From Cyanophora paradoxa (taxonomy: Eukaryota > Glaucocystophyceae > Cyanophorales > Cyanophoraceae), in contig QPMI01000476.1 in the NCBI GenBank assembly GCA_004431415.1, forward strand, positions 1 to 35,967: a DNA stretch of 35,967 nucleotides, in the 5' to 3' direction. Below the pieces are notes generated by a model. The model ran no database searches and was not told where the DNA came from. It was given only the letters and a program-made list of their open reading frames with translations. The position numbers were made by a program, and so were the translations under genes. Position 1 is the first letter of the stretch; the number at the start of each line of letters is the position of its first letter. Shown here piece after piece: positions 1 through 10,851 of the stretch.

Positions 1-496
1 GGCAAGTTCTACGGCGTCCAGTCCATCATCTCCGAGAGTGCGTGTCGCGCCGCGCCGCCCCTCCTGCGGAGTCCTGCGAGGGTCCGACGGCTCGCCCGCC
101 CGCGCAGGCGTGCACGCGGAGGCGAAGGGGGCGCACCTGTGCCGCATGCTGGACCGCGCCGTAGTCGTGGGGCGCTCGCAGCCCGTGCTCATCTACGAGC
201 TCATGGGCCGCCGCCGCCGCTCCGGATCCGCCGCCGAGCCGGCGAGCTCGAAGCTCCCCTCGATCGGGGCGCTGGGCGCGGAGGCGGCGGCGGCGCAGCA
301 GGAGGAGCTGGCGCGGCGCTACGAGCGGCGCTGCGGACGCTGTGGGCGCGCGACATCGCGGCGGCGCTGGCGGCCTTCGGGGCTCGCGCGGGACTTCCCG
401 CGGGACGGCCCCACGCGCGTCATGCTCGAGCGGGCGGGGCGCTTCTCGCAGGACCCCGCCGCCTTCTCCGACGTCTTCGTCGCCTCCTACAAGTGA
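1..496 (+). CDS. Host class III adenylate/guanylate cyclase, C-terminal end (partial, two exons)
   Basis: The 3' end of a host gene that starts before the window. Exon 1 covers bases 1-37 and reads GKFYGVQSIISES across the junction. A GT-AG intron of 70 bases (38-107) follows, then the last exon 108-496 with stop TGA at 494-496. The joined frame has the end of a class III nucleotide cyclase catalytic domain: a (K)YGV..IISE segment, then LDRAVVVGRSQPVLIYELMG, which matches the family pattern R.D.V.VKGK..PV.IYEL. The tail (DGPTRVMLERAGRF and a final SDVFVASYK) resembles C-terminal extensions of algal and protist cyclases. It would make cAMP or cGMP from ATP or GTP. The substrate cannot be told because the substrate-specifying residues lie upstream. 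Very GC-rich codons and a spliceosomal intron mark this as nuclear host DNA. Confidence 0.6.
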   Translation, partial: ASSTASSPSSPRVRVAPRRPSCGVLRGSDGSPARAGVHAEAKGAHLCRMLDRAVVVGRSQPVLIYELMGRRRRSGSAAEPASSKLPSIGALGAEAAAAQQEELARRYERRCGRCGRATSRRRWRPSGLARDFPRDGPTRVMLERAGRFSQDPAAFSDVFVASYK

Positions 497-912
497 CCCC
501 CGCCCGGGGGGCCCTTGAGCTTCTTTCTTGTCATTCTTGTTATTATCGACAGCGGTCTCCCCCCTAGGCTTCTTTATTTGCTTTTCGATGTGTAGCTGTA
601 CATGTGGATGCCTCACCGAGCCTCCTGTTTTCTCCGAGGCCTGTGCAAGTTACAGTGCAACTGCACTTTTGTGATACTATGATACCCTGCTTTTCATTAC
701 CCTGATCTACTGAGCTATTCGAGTTTAAATACTTTATATGTGCTGCTGTCACAACATACCTAATTATTATGATATATATCTTGCTTCTTCGTGCTCGTAG
801 TTTATTGAATAGAAAGTATGCGGACTGTTGAGTCGACGGTCTGTATCATCGGTTTGTACATGTGTGACGATGTGTCACACTGTGACATGATGTGTGCCGC
901 GCCTTCGTACAG
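497..912. other. Host intergenic sequence, no gene seen
   Basis: Downstream of the cyclase stop codon. It is less GC-rich than the gene and probably holds its 3' UTR. No convincing ORF, RNA gene or repeat was found before the palindromic element at 913. Confidence 0.4.
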
Positions 913-1130
913 TACTGTAGAAGGCGGAAAATTGCCGAGGCGAAAAATTGCCGAATTCGTCCCAAACCGAAATTGCCGAGTCGATAAATTGCCGAGGACA
1001 GACGTCCGCTCTATGGCGGCCCGAAAATCCCTACCCCCAGCAACATTGCCGAGTCATTAAATTGCCGAATTCGGTGTCTCGGCAATTTACGGCAATTTAA
1101 AGACCCGGCAATTTTCCGCCTCCTACAGTA
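913..1130. mobile_element. Small foldback/MITE-like element, AATTGCCG family, copy 1
   Basis: The ends are inverted repeats of 25 bases with one mismatch (913-937 and 1106-1130), beginning TACTGTAG and running into GGCGGAAAATTGCCG. If the outer TA is taken as a target duplication, the element proper is CTGTAG...CTACAG flanked by TA on both sides, as for Tc1/mariner-type MITEs. The interior holds several AAATTGCCG/CGGCAATTT units in both orientations. It has no coding capacity. Similar elements occur at 1402-2839 and 5635-5892. Confidence 0.6.
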
Positions 1131-1401
1131 CTCTCTTTGTTTTGAGTAACTTTTGACTTCGCCAGCGCTACGCAGGCTAACGCAGCGGCGCAGCCTACCG
1201 TAGTACGCTTCCCGCCATGGCCAGCGCCCAAATTCGAAGCTCAGCGGCTCCCGGAGTCCCGAATCCCGAATCCCGATCGCGCCGCGGCGAGTCCCCGCCG
1301 ACGAAAGTTCCGGACTCCGGAGCTGCTGGCAGCCTGCCGCTCCCGGGACATGATATACTGGAGTAACTGGACCCATTACTGAGTCATACTGACCAGTACT
1401 A
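1131..1401. other. Host intergenic sequence between two repeat elements
   Basis: GC-rich stretch with no supported gene. ORFs on both strands are low-complexity or repeat-derived. Confidence 0.3.
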
Positions 1402-2839
1402 CTGTAGGACGTCTTAAATTGCCGTCGTGAAAAATTGCCGAATTCGCCCAAAACGGAATTGCCGTGGTAATAAATTGCCGAATCCAAAAATTTTGTTTGT
1501 TGGGAAGGACCCCCTTCCCCTTCCCCACTTGGGGTGTTCGGGTGCCCACCCTAGGCCAAATGAAATGTCCGACTCCCAAACTCAGGTTTTCTCGCCTTTT
1601 GCTTGCAAGGCATGTCCCTAGGAGTCCGGAAACGTGTTCCGGGACATTCGGGCCCCGTCCGGTGGGCCAGGAATGGGCAATAACATGTTTTCGAAAAATG
1701 CGGTCTAGCGCCTCACCAGGTGGCGGTATATCTGCCAACCAAGTGCGCCTAAATGCGCGTAATGAGCCGTCGATTCATGTCATACATGCCGAGACCGAAG
1801 GAGCACAGGGTGCCCGCTAGGCCGCCTCAAGTACCTTTGTACTTGCTAGTCCGAGACTCGATCTATCGAAACTCCTGAGAGTTTCGGCCGATTGCTGGTA
1901 CACCGCTTGAACGCTGAGGTCCGCTAGTGCCACGGTGGACAAGGAACAGCAGCTTCGTTTGTGCAACAGAGCAGCCGGCGCCGCCCCCGCCCGCGCCCCC
2001 GTCGCCGGCCCCGGCGGCGCGGCTCCTCCCGCTCCTGGAGCGCGACCTATCCGCCATCGCACGCTTCCCCGCGCTCCAGGCGATGCCATGATGGCGGCGG
2101 TGGTCTAGCGGCGGCACTCGGCCGAGACAGCTAGCTTCGATTCATTGGCCTCCGAGACTCACCCCCCCTCTCTTCTTTCCTTTCTCTTCACCCAGCCACA
2201 AGAGCCCGGCCCCTCCCCCGCCTCCCTCCTCCTCCTCCGGATCCTCCTCCTTCCCCCCCCCCCCCCCCCCCCCCCAAATTTCCCACTGGGCCACCTCTCC
2301 CCCCGTTCACGCCGTGACGCAGCGCCAAGGTCTATGTTCCACATGCTCCTGTAAGGCTAGGATCAGACAACTATAGCTAGTTAGCACGTCGCCCCCTAGG
2401 CCTTCCAATTGGAAGTCTCAGAGCAAGCCTCGCTTCCAATTGGGTGCCTGTTCAAAGTCTACTTCCTAATTGCAACCTGCTCAGAACTGCTCAGAACTTA
2501 GAGGTCCTTCCCCTCCAACAGGCCGCTGCGACAGCAGTGTTCCTGTTCGTTCATATGGGGCAGAAAATTAGCCCCCTCCCCCCGCCCCCCCCCCCCCCCC
2601 CCCCGAGGTACAAACTAGCTAAGGCTGACTATGACTGCGCATGCGAGCTCGAGGCGCCGGCCGCGGCGGCCTCCGCACGTCGTCGCTCATGGCGAGGTTC
2701 AAACTGTGCCGCGAACGTCGACGGCTGCGCCGAGGGACGGGGGGGGGACGAGCGACATTGCCGTCCCTTAAAATTGCCGAATTCGGCCTCTCGGCAATTT
2801 ACGGCAAAATAAAACGACGGCTAAAAAGCCGTCCTACAG
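1402..2839. mobile_element. Possible larger AATTGCCG-family element, or two element ends enclosing other DNA
   Basis: The left end at 1402 begins CTGTAGGACG and the right end at 2834-2839 is its complement (CGTCCTACAG). Both are bordered by TA, and both ends carry AAATTGCCG units (about 1414-1490 and 2757-2830). The roughly 1.4 kb between them contains no recognisable transposase and includes two long C homopolymers (2253-2275 and 2585-2604). It could be one non-autonomous element or two partial copies flanking unrelated host DNA; the sequence does not decide. Confidence 0.35.
2253..2604 (+). repeat. Two long poly-C tracts
   Basis: Uninterrupted C runs of 23 bases (2253-2275) and 20 bases (2585-2604), about 310 bases apart, both on the plus strand and each preceded by a CT/CCT-rich stretch. 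They could form C-rich or G-quadruplex structures. Their true lengths are uncertain because homopolymers are error-prone. Confidence 0.7.
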
Positions 2840-2959
2840 TAGTTTCTGGTACAGACCGTGACTGTACAGAAATGCATGATACTGTGGGAGGCGGAATTTC
2901 GCCAGAGTCTATTAATTGCCGTAATTTACAAATTGCCGAAACGCCGAATTCGAATTCGG

Positions 2960-3525
2960 CAATTTATTTTTTTTGGTAAATTACCGGCCACAGTCTCTAG
3001 ACACCAGCACTGCGGGGGCTGCCCAGGGGCATAAAGACAAAAAAGCAAAATAACTAAGACAAGAGCACGAAGAAAGATAAGACAAAGAGCCAAAATCGAC
3101 AATAAAAAAGAAAAGACACGGAGCTCGAGACAGATCGAGAAGAGACGAGAAATCGAGCAGATCTAGGACAGAGGATGACTGACACGAAGAAGAGCCAGAG
3201 CTAGAGATACCATCAATATCGGAAGGAATTACATCACTAAGAAGCGGAGGACAAATTTGGCAATTTAACGACTCGGCGTACGTATATATATAAGATAAAT
3301 TGTCGAATTCGCCTAACTATATATATATATATATTCGATGTACATGTCCTGCGAAAAGACTAGAATTAGGTCTTGTTGCTTTTAGTGCTCTTGCCTTAAT
3401 TAGTTTTCTTATTTCAGTCGTTCTCTTTGTTGAATATGCCCCCTGGGCAGCCCCCGCAGTACTAGTGCAGCAGTAGTGCTGGTGTCTAGAGACTGTGGCC
3501 GGTAATTCACCAAAAAAAATAGAAT
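2960..3525. mobile_element. Foldback element with long terminal inverted repeats
   Basis: A left arm (about 2960-3033) reappears as its reverse complement at about 3435-3525. Matching blocks include the CCGGCCACAGTCTCTAGACACCAGC segment and the GCGGGGGCTGCCC segment. The right arm has about 14 extra bases (near 3460-3474) in the middle. Both outer edges carry a run of 8 T/A next to the arm. The interior is A-rich low-complexity sequence (3030-3230) followed by TA repeats. No transposase is encoded, so it is probably a non-autonomous element. Confidence 0.6.
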
Positions 3526-4340
3526 TAGATCGATATCTAGATTCTAGAACCTTGAATTTTTTCGATCGATTCAATGTCGAGTTCGAAGTCTTCGATCGGC
3601 ATTGCCATTGGCCGAAGGGCTTCAAATTCGTCGACGTGTTAGCTTCGCCGATCGCGACGAATTCGAAGGTCGGACGTCGACGTCGACGTTCGAATTCGGT
3701 TTTAATTTGCGATTGGCCAAGGGGGTTTCGTCGGACGAACGTCAGACGAACGTTAAAATGCATTTACTGCAAACGTACGAATATCCGCCATCGTTTAATT
3801 TCGACTATTTTCGCCAGACCCGTGCGTTGGCGAATATTTGACGCTGGCGAATTGAGCTTTTGTATGGAGAGAGGGGTACTAGCCGCTGATTCGTCTATGG
3901 CGAGGGTCTCGGGGTGGCGAAATCAAGACGCTGGCGGACTAATTTTCGCCAGGATTTTCGGGTTTGGCGAAATAAAGTGCTGCGGATATAGGCTGCAGCC
4001 TGCAGCACTACCAGTAGTAGCTGCACTACGTATACCGTCCAACTTGCCAAGTTGGCTTTGAGTGGGCATTGTCAAGTTGAATCTCTCAAAGCTGATCCAG
4101 GCCCTCCGGATCCGGATCCGCATATGCATGCGCAGCCGTTGAGCTTGCAAAGGAGGACTCCGGGAGGCGGAGAGAGCCGCAAGGCTGGCGGCGAGGTTGG
4201 GCGCAAGGTCGTGCCGCCGCGGCCGTCTTTGTCCCATGCATATGGCCAGGACTCCAGGAGGGGCCCCGGGGCCCTCAGGGGTGCAGCCTAGGAGGCTAGG
4301 ACGACGACGAGGAGGAGGATGAGCCCGAGGAGGAGGAAGA
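3526..4340. other. Host intergenic sequence, no supported gene
   Basis: Contains many TCGA/TTCG words and short imperfect repeats (GGCGAAAT, TTCGCCAG units around 3840-3975). The ORFs here lack domains or exon-like signals, and I cannot support a gene. Confidence 0.3.
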
Positions 4341-4345
4341 TGACG

Positions 4346-4605
4346 AGTACTACGGTAGGACGTAGCTGAGCCCTTTGGGGGCCTTGCCAAGTTGCTGCGC
4401 CCTCTCTCGTACCGTCGGGCACTAAATTACCGTAGTACCGCGGCATAAATTACCGCGCGTTTTAAAACCGGCCCGCCATAGGCCCATAGAGCAAAATACC
4501 GCGGTACGTACCAAATTACCGCGTTTTTACAAATTCTCGGCGCGGTAATTTGGTACCGCGGTAATTAAGTGGGCGCGGTATTTATGTGTTCTACGGTAGC
4601 CGGCG
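4346..4605. mobile_element. Small palindromic element, AATTACCG family
   Basis: Built like the AATTGCCG elements but with a different core word. Repeated AAATTACCG / ACCGCGGTAATT units occur in both orientations between about 4422 and 4575, with TACGGTAG-type ends near 4351 and 4591. The centre (4495-4560) is strongly self-complementary. No coding capacity. It is probably a sister family of short foldback elements. Confidence 0.45.
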
Positions 4606-4631
4606 CGCTGTTGTGTAGCTATAGGCCTAGG

Positions 4632-4795
4632 AGAGATAGGAAACTTCCTATGGAAACTATGGAAACTTCCTATGGAAACTATGGCAACCGTTGAACCTTG
4701 GAAACTTCCTATGGAACCTATGGAAACTATGGAAACTTCCTATGGAAACTATGGCAGATAGGAAACTTCCTATGGAAACTTCCTATCAGTTTCAA
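4632..4795 (+). repeat. Tandem repeat of a GGAAACTTCCTATGGAAACT-type unit
   Basis: About seven imperfect copies of a unit around GGAAACTTCCTATGGAAACTA, partly palindromic because GGAAACTTCC is nearly self-complementary. Interspersed is CAACCGTTGAACC (twice, near 4685 and 4801). ORFs across it are repeat translations. Confidence 0.7.
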
Positions 4796-4799
4796 CTTG

Positions 4800-5634
4800 G
4801 CAACCGTTGAACCACGAACAGCGCTGGCTGCAGGGCCGGTGCAGCCTGGCATGCGCAGGGGCGCGGTCCGGCGTCCGAGGCAGAGGCAGAGACGTAATTC
4901 TGATTGGTTCGTCAAGTCTGCCTGCAGAATTTAACTTGAAAATACTATGATAGGCTCTGGACCGCCGCGCGCGGGCCGGTACCGGTACCGGCCTGCCTCG
5001 ATCTGCCTCGACTTGAACCCCGGACCGGCACGGCGGCACCTGCCTTGCCAGTGCCTTGCCAGGCTTGCCTTGCCTTTTCTGCCTCGGCTGCCTACCGGTA
5101 GGTCGCGCCGGCGCCGAGGCCCCCCCTAGCAGACCGAGGCAGACTTTTTTTCCGACCTGCAGCCAACGCATCGCGCCTACGGCGTAGCTGATGCGCGCTC
5201 GCTAGCGCTCCGTAAACGCGACGGCAAAGTGATCAGCATGCTTCAGCGACCTGTGCGCGTTGAGCTCGTCGCCCAGCTCGGCCGGGCAGCCGACATCGCC
5301 AGCTTGCGAACTTTCTGGAACTTCGGAAGCTCGGCGCCGCGCGCCCGGGCCCAGACGCGTGCAGATGCTGCCAGGAACCTAGAGTAGCACTATGCACGCG
5401 TGCGCAATGCGCCGCAGCCCGCAGGACGCTGGCGGCGCTTTCTGGCCGACTTCGCGAAGCTTCTTGCCTTGCCTAGGTTGACGACCGGACCGACCCAGGC
5501 AAGGCAGAATTAGGCAGAGGCAGAATTAACTTGAAATTTCACGTATCCGGGGCAGAGGCAGACTTGAAATAGGCAGAAAGGCAGCAGGCAGCCGGACGCC
5601 CGGACCGCGCCCCAGGCTCCACAGCTGCAAGTTA
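4800..5634. other. Host sequence with low-copy word repeats, no supported gene
   Basis: Holds clustered GCCTTGCC/GGCAAGGC and GAGGCAGA words (about 5035-5095 and 5460-5590) and repeated TTAACTTGAAAT phrases. No convincing ORF with exon signals. Confidence 0.3.
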
Positions 5635-5892
5635 CTGTAGTATTGCTTTTTTAGCCGATGTTTTAAGTTGCCGTATATTGCCGAGAGGCCGCCGGGCCGA
5701 CTTCGGCAACTTTAAGCCACGGCAATTTTGAGGGGGTATACGGTACCTTGGGCTAAACGGCAGCTTTTGTATGGCGCCATACTATGATAGAGGATCCCGG
5801 AAATCCAGAGTTTCGGCAATTTATCGCCACGGCAATTCGGTTTTGGTCGAATTCGGCAATTTAACTACGCGGCAATTTAAGCATTCCTACAG
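5635..5892. mobile_element. Foldback/MITE-like element, AATTGCCG family, another copy
   Basis: Begins CTGTAG at 5635 and ends CTACAG at 5892, with TA on both outer sides (5633-5634 and 5893-5894). Arms include an AGTTGCCG unit on the left and repeated CGGCAATTT units on the right. It has the same architecture as the element at 913-1130 and no coding capacity. Confidence 0.55.
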
Positions 5893-6432
5893 TAAAGCCT
5901 GCAAGTTGCTGCAACTTGCCTGCAGCTGCGAGCTGCGTGACAGCCTCTGACAGGCACTGACACTGTCTGACAGCCTGTGACAGGACACGCTCATGATCAT
6001 GATCATATCACACATACCGGTATATAGGACACGCTCATGATCATAATCATCGGATCATCGGATCAGCCCGGATTCAGCCGACGGGGCCTGGGCTCGCAGG
6101 AGTCGCAGCTCCAAAGAGGCGCCGGGTCTCGACTCTCGAGACAAAGCTAAGAGGCGCAGATATAGCTAGCCTGAGACTCTGAGATCTAGAGAAACGTCTG
6201 CGCATACGTACGAGCACAAAGCTGCAGCGGTGAGCACTTACACCGCATACGTACTGCGGCAGTGGGAGTATTGCCAAGTTGGCAGGATCCCCAGTCCTGA
6301 TCGTTAGCTCCTTGCAATCGGGTGCGTATGCTTTCCGAAGTTCGAATTCGCGCGAGACTCCGACTTCTCCTTATTATATAATCAGCATTAGCGATAGCGC
6401 GCTTCTTACACGTGCGCCTTCATCATCTACAG

Positions 6433-9400
6433 GAGCACGAGATGATCGCAACTATGGACCAGGATCCGGAGATGACATCGATGGAGCTGGCTCCGTCGGC
6501 GCCGTGCGACGCCCTCGAGGCGATGCCCGGCACCTTGATCGAGAAGGTAATCATAAACGATACGTTAACGTTATAATCAACGTTATAGGCTAGATCTGCT
6601 GCACTTGCTGCTCGTGTTCTGCGCGCAGCTGATCATGATGCCGCCAACCCTCAGGGGACGTACGAGCTCCCATTCTCGTACGTATATATGCGCCGCGGCG
6701 CGTTTCTTGCGCACTAGAGGCATCTGTGGTGTATATATGTGTATACGTACGCGGTAGTGACTGTCGACGTCACAGGGAGGTGGGAAAGATCCGGTCCTCG
6801 GCTCAGAGGAGGTGTGTCCATGCGCGCTTCCATGAAACCGTTGAACGCTTCGGATCTAGACAGCCGCCTGCGTCTTCTATAGCTAATAACGCCCTGGCCG
6901 CTCCTGAACTAACCGGCCCCGCATCTGCAGTACCACGGCTCTGGCGCGTACAAGCTCCCCGCGACCTTGACTCAAACTTACACGTGCGTACCGTAGTACT
7001 ACGGTATATATATATAGAGACGACCGATTGCAACTGCATAGCCAGACTTTGAGACGACCGATTGCAACTGCATATGACCGTCGGACCTTACCTATCCGGA
7101 CCCTAGGCCTGATCCCTTATACGTATCCCACATGCATGTGCTGCACATGTGCAGCTAGGTCTTCGTATTCGAAATCGCGCCTTTGCGTATATGAAAGATC
7201 ATGATTTGCGTCAACGCTGCGCGTCGACGTGCGAATGAGCATGCATATGCTTGATGCGTGCGACACGCGTCGGATCCGGAGCGCAGGTACTCCGACCAGT
7301 TCAAGGAGGGGAGGACCGTCGAGGAAATCGACTCGGTGACGGAGACTGGTGCGTTCGCTAAACCGAGCTCGCCTTATATTCGATTCGCGCGAGCGCTCAT
7401 GATCATGACCATGCATGTGATCATGAACTTGAACAATCGTCGACGTCCGCAGGTAACTTCGTGCTCCGTCAGATCGTGAGACCCCAGAAAGTCTTGTACG
7501 GAGAGTTCAAGAAAATTGCAGCCGGGTGCGATGCGCAGCCACGCGCACATGAACTTCAAATATAATTATAGATTCTCGCATCTAGCTAGCCGCTGAGCCG
7601 TGATCATGAATCACAAGAGCGAATCTTTCTGCTTTCTCTTAATGGGCTCTTACCCGTCATGTCAAATGCGTGTAGGTCGCCGGAGGAGAACCAGTCGCCC
7701 GGTGCGTCATCTGCGCATGCTGATCACAAGCTGTCGCAGTGTATGCGCGTCTGATCTCGATGCGGCAGCCCCGGACGCGGTGCAGTGGACGCGGGACCCC
7801 GCCTCCGAATCCTATGTGGGAGCGGGAATCCCCCAGCAAGGCCCTCGCATTCCGGATGGGCCTCGCGTGCCGGTGGAAGGCCCCGCGGGCCAGTGGGCGC
7901 CGATCGCGCCGCCCCTCGTCAAAGCCAGCAACGCTTCCATCAGCGTCGCCGAGCCGGTCCAGGCGTGCGGCGACAAGCCCTGGTGAACATCTCCAGGCAG
8001 TGCCCTGTCCGGGCTTCCTAAAGCTTCATCGTTTAAGGCGATTGCGCATGCGCAGCTTCCAGTCGCATCTGGCATCACTCGCGGTGGAGAGCGGGGCGCC
8101 GATGGTGCATGTAGGGGCAGCAGACAGCACTGTCCAAGTGGAGCTGGCTGCCAATAACATCCTGCTCCAAGCTCTTGAACTTAATGTGCGCCGCAGCCTG
8201 CGCATTCCCAGCTTGCGATTCCGCCGATTTCATGCGTAAAACGTCCGACGCAAGCAGGAGTCGTCTGACGCTCCGAAGAAAGAGCTGCTTCTCTCCGGGG
8301 ACGCGCTCGTCAAGGTGTGATTCTATTCGCATTGGTGTGATTCTTATGTGCGTGAGGGAGGCTGAGAAGCTCGCAGGACGTCGGCCTGATCCCCTACACA
8401 CTCCATTACAACTTGTCCAAGAATTCGCATGAGTCACGCGTGCTCGAGGAGAAAGGTGATTCATGCTTAGAGAGTATTTTATTATTCTTAACTATAGATC
8501 TCAGACGGGCCAGCCGTTAGAGCCCCCTTTAACGCGCGATAGCTTCCTGTCGAAATCATTCCGTAATAAGTGCCTGAACGAGTTTGCTGCTCGCGATTGC
8601 AGGAACGTTCTCCGAAACACAGGTGTGCGGATGCGGCCTCGATCGCAAGCCTCTTTCAGCATCGGCGTCCCCGGCCCGGGCCCGCGCGTTTGATTTTCTT
8701 TTCTTCGACCTCGCAGTCTGTCGAGGTCAACGGCCAAGGCACCTACACGTACTCGCACGGCGGCCTCTACGTCGGCGATTACGCCAAGCCCGGTCTCGAG
8801 GCGAGCAAACGACTTCACTGAGTCAGATAAAATCAAACATGCGGTCAGACCGTCGGACGATCAGATGTGCTAACCGGACGGCGAGCTCAGGTCGGAACGT
8901 ACGAGATCTATGCCCGCGACGTCAAGTCCTCAGCTGTCGAAACGCCGGTGCACTCATCGGAAAATGTGGACCCTAACCAGGTACGCTCACGCTCGCAACT
9001 GCAAACTTGTAGTTTAGGGTCTTCCGATATCCAGCTGGATATCGCTCCTCGAAAGCTCGTCGCTGATGCAGTGCATATCCATGCTCTGCACGCAGGAGCA
9101 ACTGCCCGGTGGCACTCTCAATCCGGCTGGGGACCCCATCATCACCCCGGATGGCGAGGCCACGGGCGACCGCGTGCGCATGCGCTGATCTGTCTGATCT
9201 CTCTCAGCTGAAATGCTGATGGACGGACCGGGTACCGGCACTATGTCACTCGCGCAGGTCCCCGCGTCGGAAGTTCTGGAGGCGTCGGACAGCACCGACC
9301 TGGAGCCGCGGCAGACAATCTCTGGGTCCGCGATCCGCTTTGCCATCCGATGTCCCTGCTTGACGCTACACTGTCCACGCTGCCGGCAGGGATCTGAAGC

Positions 9401-9610
9401 TCATTCCCGAGTTCAAATCGGACTCGATTCCAGGGCCCAAGTCATGCCCCACGGTTCGCTTACGCGCTTCTCGCTTCGCTAAATTGAAGTGCTACAAGAA
9501 GAACATGCATATGCTTTCTCACGGCAAACTTCGTTTGTCTGTGTCATCGCAGGGAGAGTGCCTGGACGTCCAGGCCCCCATCCACAACGCTACGGACTTT
9601 CTCAAAACCG
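6433..9610 (+). CDS. Candidate intron-rich host gene with MORN-like repeats (exon borders uncertain)
   Basis: A series of short open stretches, each after a (C)AG and before a GT, lies on the plus strand. Best exons: 6433-6546; 6931-6983 (YHGSGAYKLP...); 7287-7348 (YSDQFKEGR...); 7453-7525 (NFVLRQIV...YGEFKK). The last three join in a consistent phase. A later exon at 8717-8792 reads GQGTYTYSHGGLYVGDY, a good match to a MORN repeat (G.G.Y.y..G..Y.G.). Further possible exons lie near 8891, 9094, 9260, 9391 and 9555. MORN proteins are often scaffolds at membranes. I cannot fix the first or last exon, and some stretches may belong to another gene. The virus sits just downstream, possibly in the 3' part of this gene. 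Confidence 0.35.
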
Positions 9611-9816
9611 CCTGCGAGTGCGTTTCGCATACTTTAAACCTCACGCACAAATATATATATATAGCATACATTTGCACATATACGATTTATAAACCAGCGT
9701 CGAGGTTCGAATTCAGGGCCAGACGTTGAGATCGCGCGCGCGTGCGGTTTCGCAGCAGCGAGTCGGCCACCTGCGAAGTGCCCGTGGGCTTGAAGTGCCC
9801 GCTTGCGAACGCACAG

Positions 9817-10101
9817 CACACATAGTAAAATGCGGAGTTTTAACCCTCGGCTTATCTTAATTGATTTTGTTGATATATCTCGTATATTCTATTTCAATCA
9901 ATCGATAATCTGTGTATATCTTATCGAATATTCATTTATTTCGATTATTTTGTATTCTTTTCGATATTTTATCGTAAATTTCTCTTATTTTCCGATTAGT
10001 CTTACTGAGTCTATCGATAATCTGTATATATTTCCGAATAATATAACTGAATCTCAATTAGATCTTGCCTCTGGTTAAAACTCCGCATTTTACTATGTGT
10101 G
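9817..10101. repeat. AT-rich element with 28-base perfect inverted ends at the host-virus junction
   Basis: Bases 9817-9844 (starting CACACATAGTAAAATGCGG) are repeated exactly as the reverse complement at 10074-10101. The 229 bases between them are AT-rich with many TCGAT/ATCGA words and code for nothing convincing. The left edge coincides with the abrupt change from GC-rich host to AT-rich DNA. It may be a MITE-like insertion at the junction or the outermost part of the viral terminal repeat. The other viral end, needed to tell, is outside the window. Confidence 0.6.
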
Positions 10102-10345
10102 ATTGGTCTAAAAGTTAATTGATTTAATCGATATTATATTCATGTACTTTCTCGATTAAATTTAATTAAATTTAATTCATTTAATCGGAAATATATCGCT
10201 TAACTCGATTAAGATCCATATTAGATTCATTTGTTTAATAAAACAAATCGATCTCTTATTGAATCCAATCGTAATTATACATGAAACTTATATGTTTTTA
10301 TCATGTTTTAATGATTCTAAGGGGGGACCCTTAGGATTTTGAAAT
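10102..10345. other. AT-rich non-coding stretch between junction repeat and hairpin array
   Basis: No gene. Rich in TTAAT/AATCG words, with a GGGGGGACCC block near 10321. Composition is viral rather than host, so it is probably part of the viral end. Confidence 0.35.
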
Positions 10346-10351
10346 AATTGG

Positions 10352-10444
10352 GTGTGACAGGTGTGACAGGTCTATCCCAAACTTTTGATAGTTCATTTTT
10401 ATGTTATAGAAAAGTTTGGGATAGACCTGTCACACCTGTCACAC
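10352..10444. repeat. Perfect 35-bp-stem hairpin of CCTGTCACAC units, copy 1
   Basis: Bases 10352-10386 and 10410-10444 are perfect reverse complements (35 pairs) around a 23-base loop. Each arm contains two tandem GTGTGACAG/CTGTCACAC units followed by TCTATCCCAAACTTTT or its complement. The right arm is followed by a conserved flank (AAACCATATTCAGTAAGGA). A stem this long with tandem repeats inside the arms suggests a protein-binding or replication structure rather than a simple terminator. Confidence 0.85.
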
Positions 10445-10520
10445 AAACCATATTCAGTAAGGATCTCTTTTAATGTTAAAATTTCAGTGTTAGTTGGTGT
10501 AGTTGATTCACAAAATGCAT

Positions 10521-10566
10521 CCTGTCACACCTGTCACACAAACCATATTCAGTAAGGATCTCTTTT
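10521..10566 (+). repeat. Half copy of the hairpin: CCTGTCACAC pair plus conserved flank
   Basis: Only the right-arm end is present: two CTGTCACAC units followed by the same AAACCATATTCAGTAAGGATC flank as after copy 1. The left arm and the loop are missing. Confidence 0.75.
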
Positions 10567-10643
10567 ATAATGAAAAACTCAGTAACAATAAGTAAGAAGT
10601 TTATCTATGTAATTCTACTTGAATAAACAAATGAAATAATCGA

Positions 10644-10736
10644 GTGTGACAGGTGTGACAGGTCCATCCCAAACTTTTGAGAGTTCATTTTTATGCTATA
10701 GAAAAGTTTGGGATAGACCTGTCACACCTGTCACAC
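10644..10736. repeat. 35-bp-stem hairpin of CCTGTCACAC units, copy 2
   Basis: Arms at 10644-10678 and 10702-10736 pair over 35 positions with one non-Watson-Crick position (C in the left arm, T expected). It has the same 23-base loop type as copy 1 and lies 292 bases further on. The flanks on both sides are also repeated, so 10338-10520 and 10630-10810 form a tandem direct duplication of about 292 bases. Confidence 0.85.
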
Positions 10737-10851
10737 AAACCATATTCAGTAAGGACCTCATATATTGGTAAAATCTCAGTGTTAGTTGGTGTAGTTGATT
10801 CAAAAAATGCATTTATACTCTGATTCATTGTTATTTCCTGTGAAATTTGAG

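Noticed and set aside
26-616. 196-residue minus-strand ORF over the cyclase exon
   Set aside because: GC-rich antisense frame; the plus strand shows cyclase motifs and a proper intron.
2145-2354. Proline-rich plus-strand ORF
   Set aside because: Translation of CCT repeats and the poly-C tract.
2960-3525. LTR retrotransposon
   Set aside because: The repeats are inverted, not direct, and there is no gag, pol or primer-binding site between them.
9803-10078. 91-residue hydrophobic plus-strand ORF
   Set aside because: Lies inside the AT-rich inverted-repeat element; its Ile/Phe/Tyr-rich composition is what AT-rich noncoding DNA gives.
10352-10810. CRISPR array
   Set aside because: Repeats are arms of hairpins in inverted pairs with two or three copies, no regular spacers and no cas genes.
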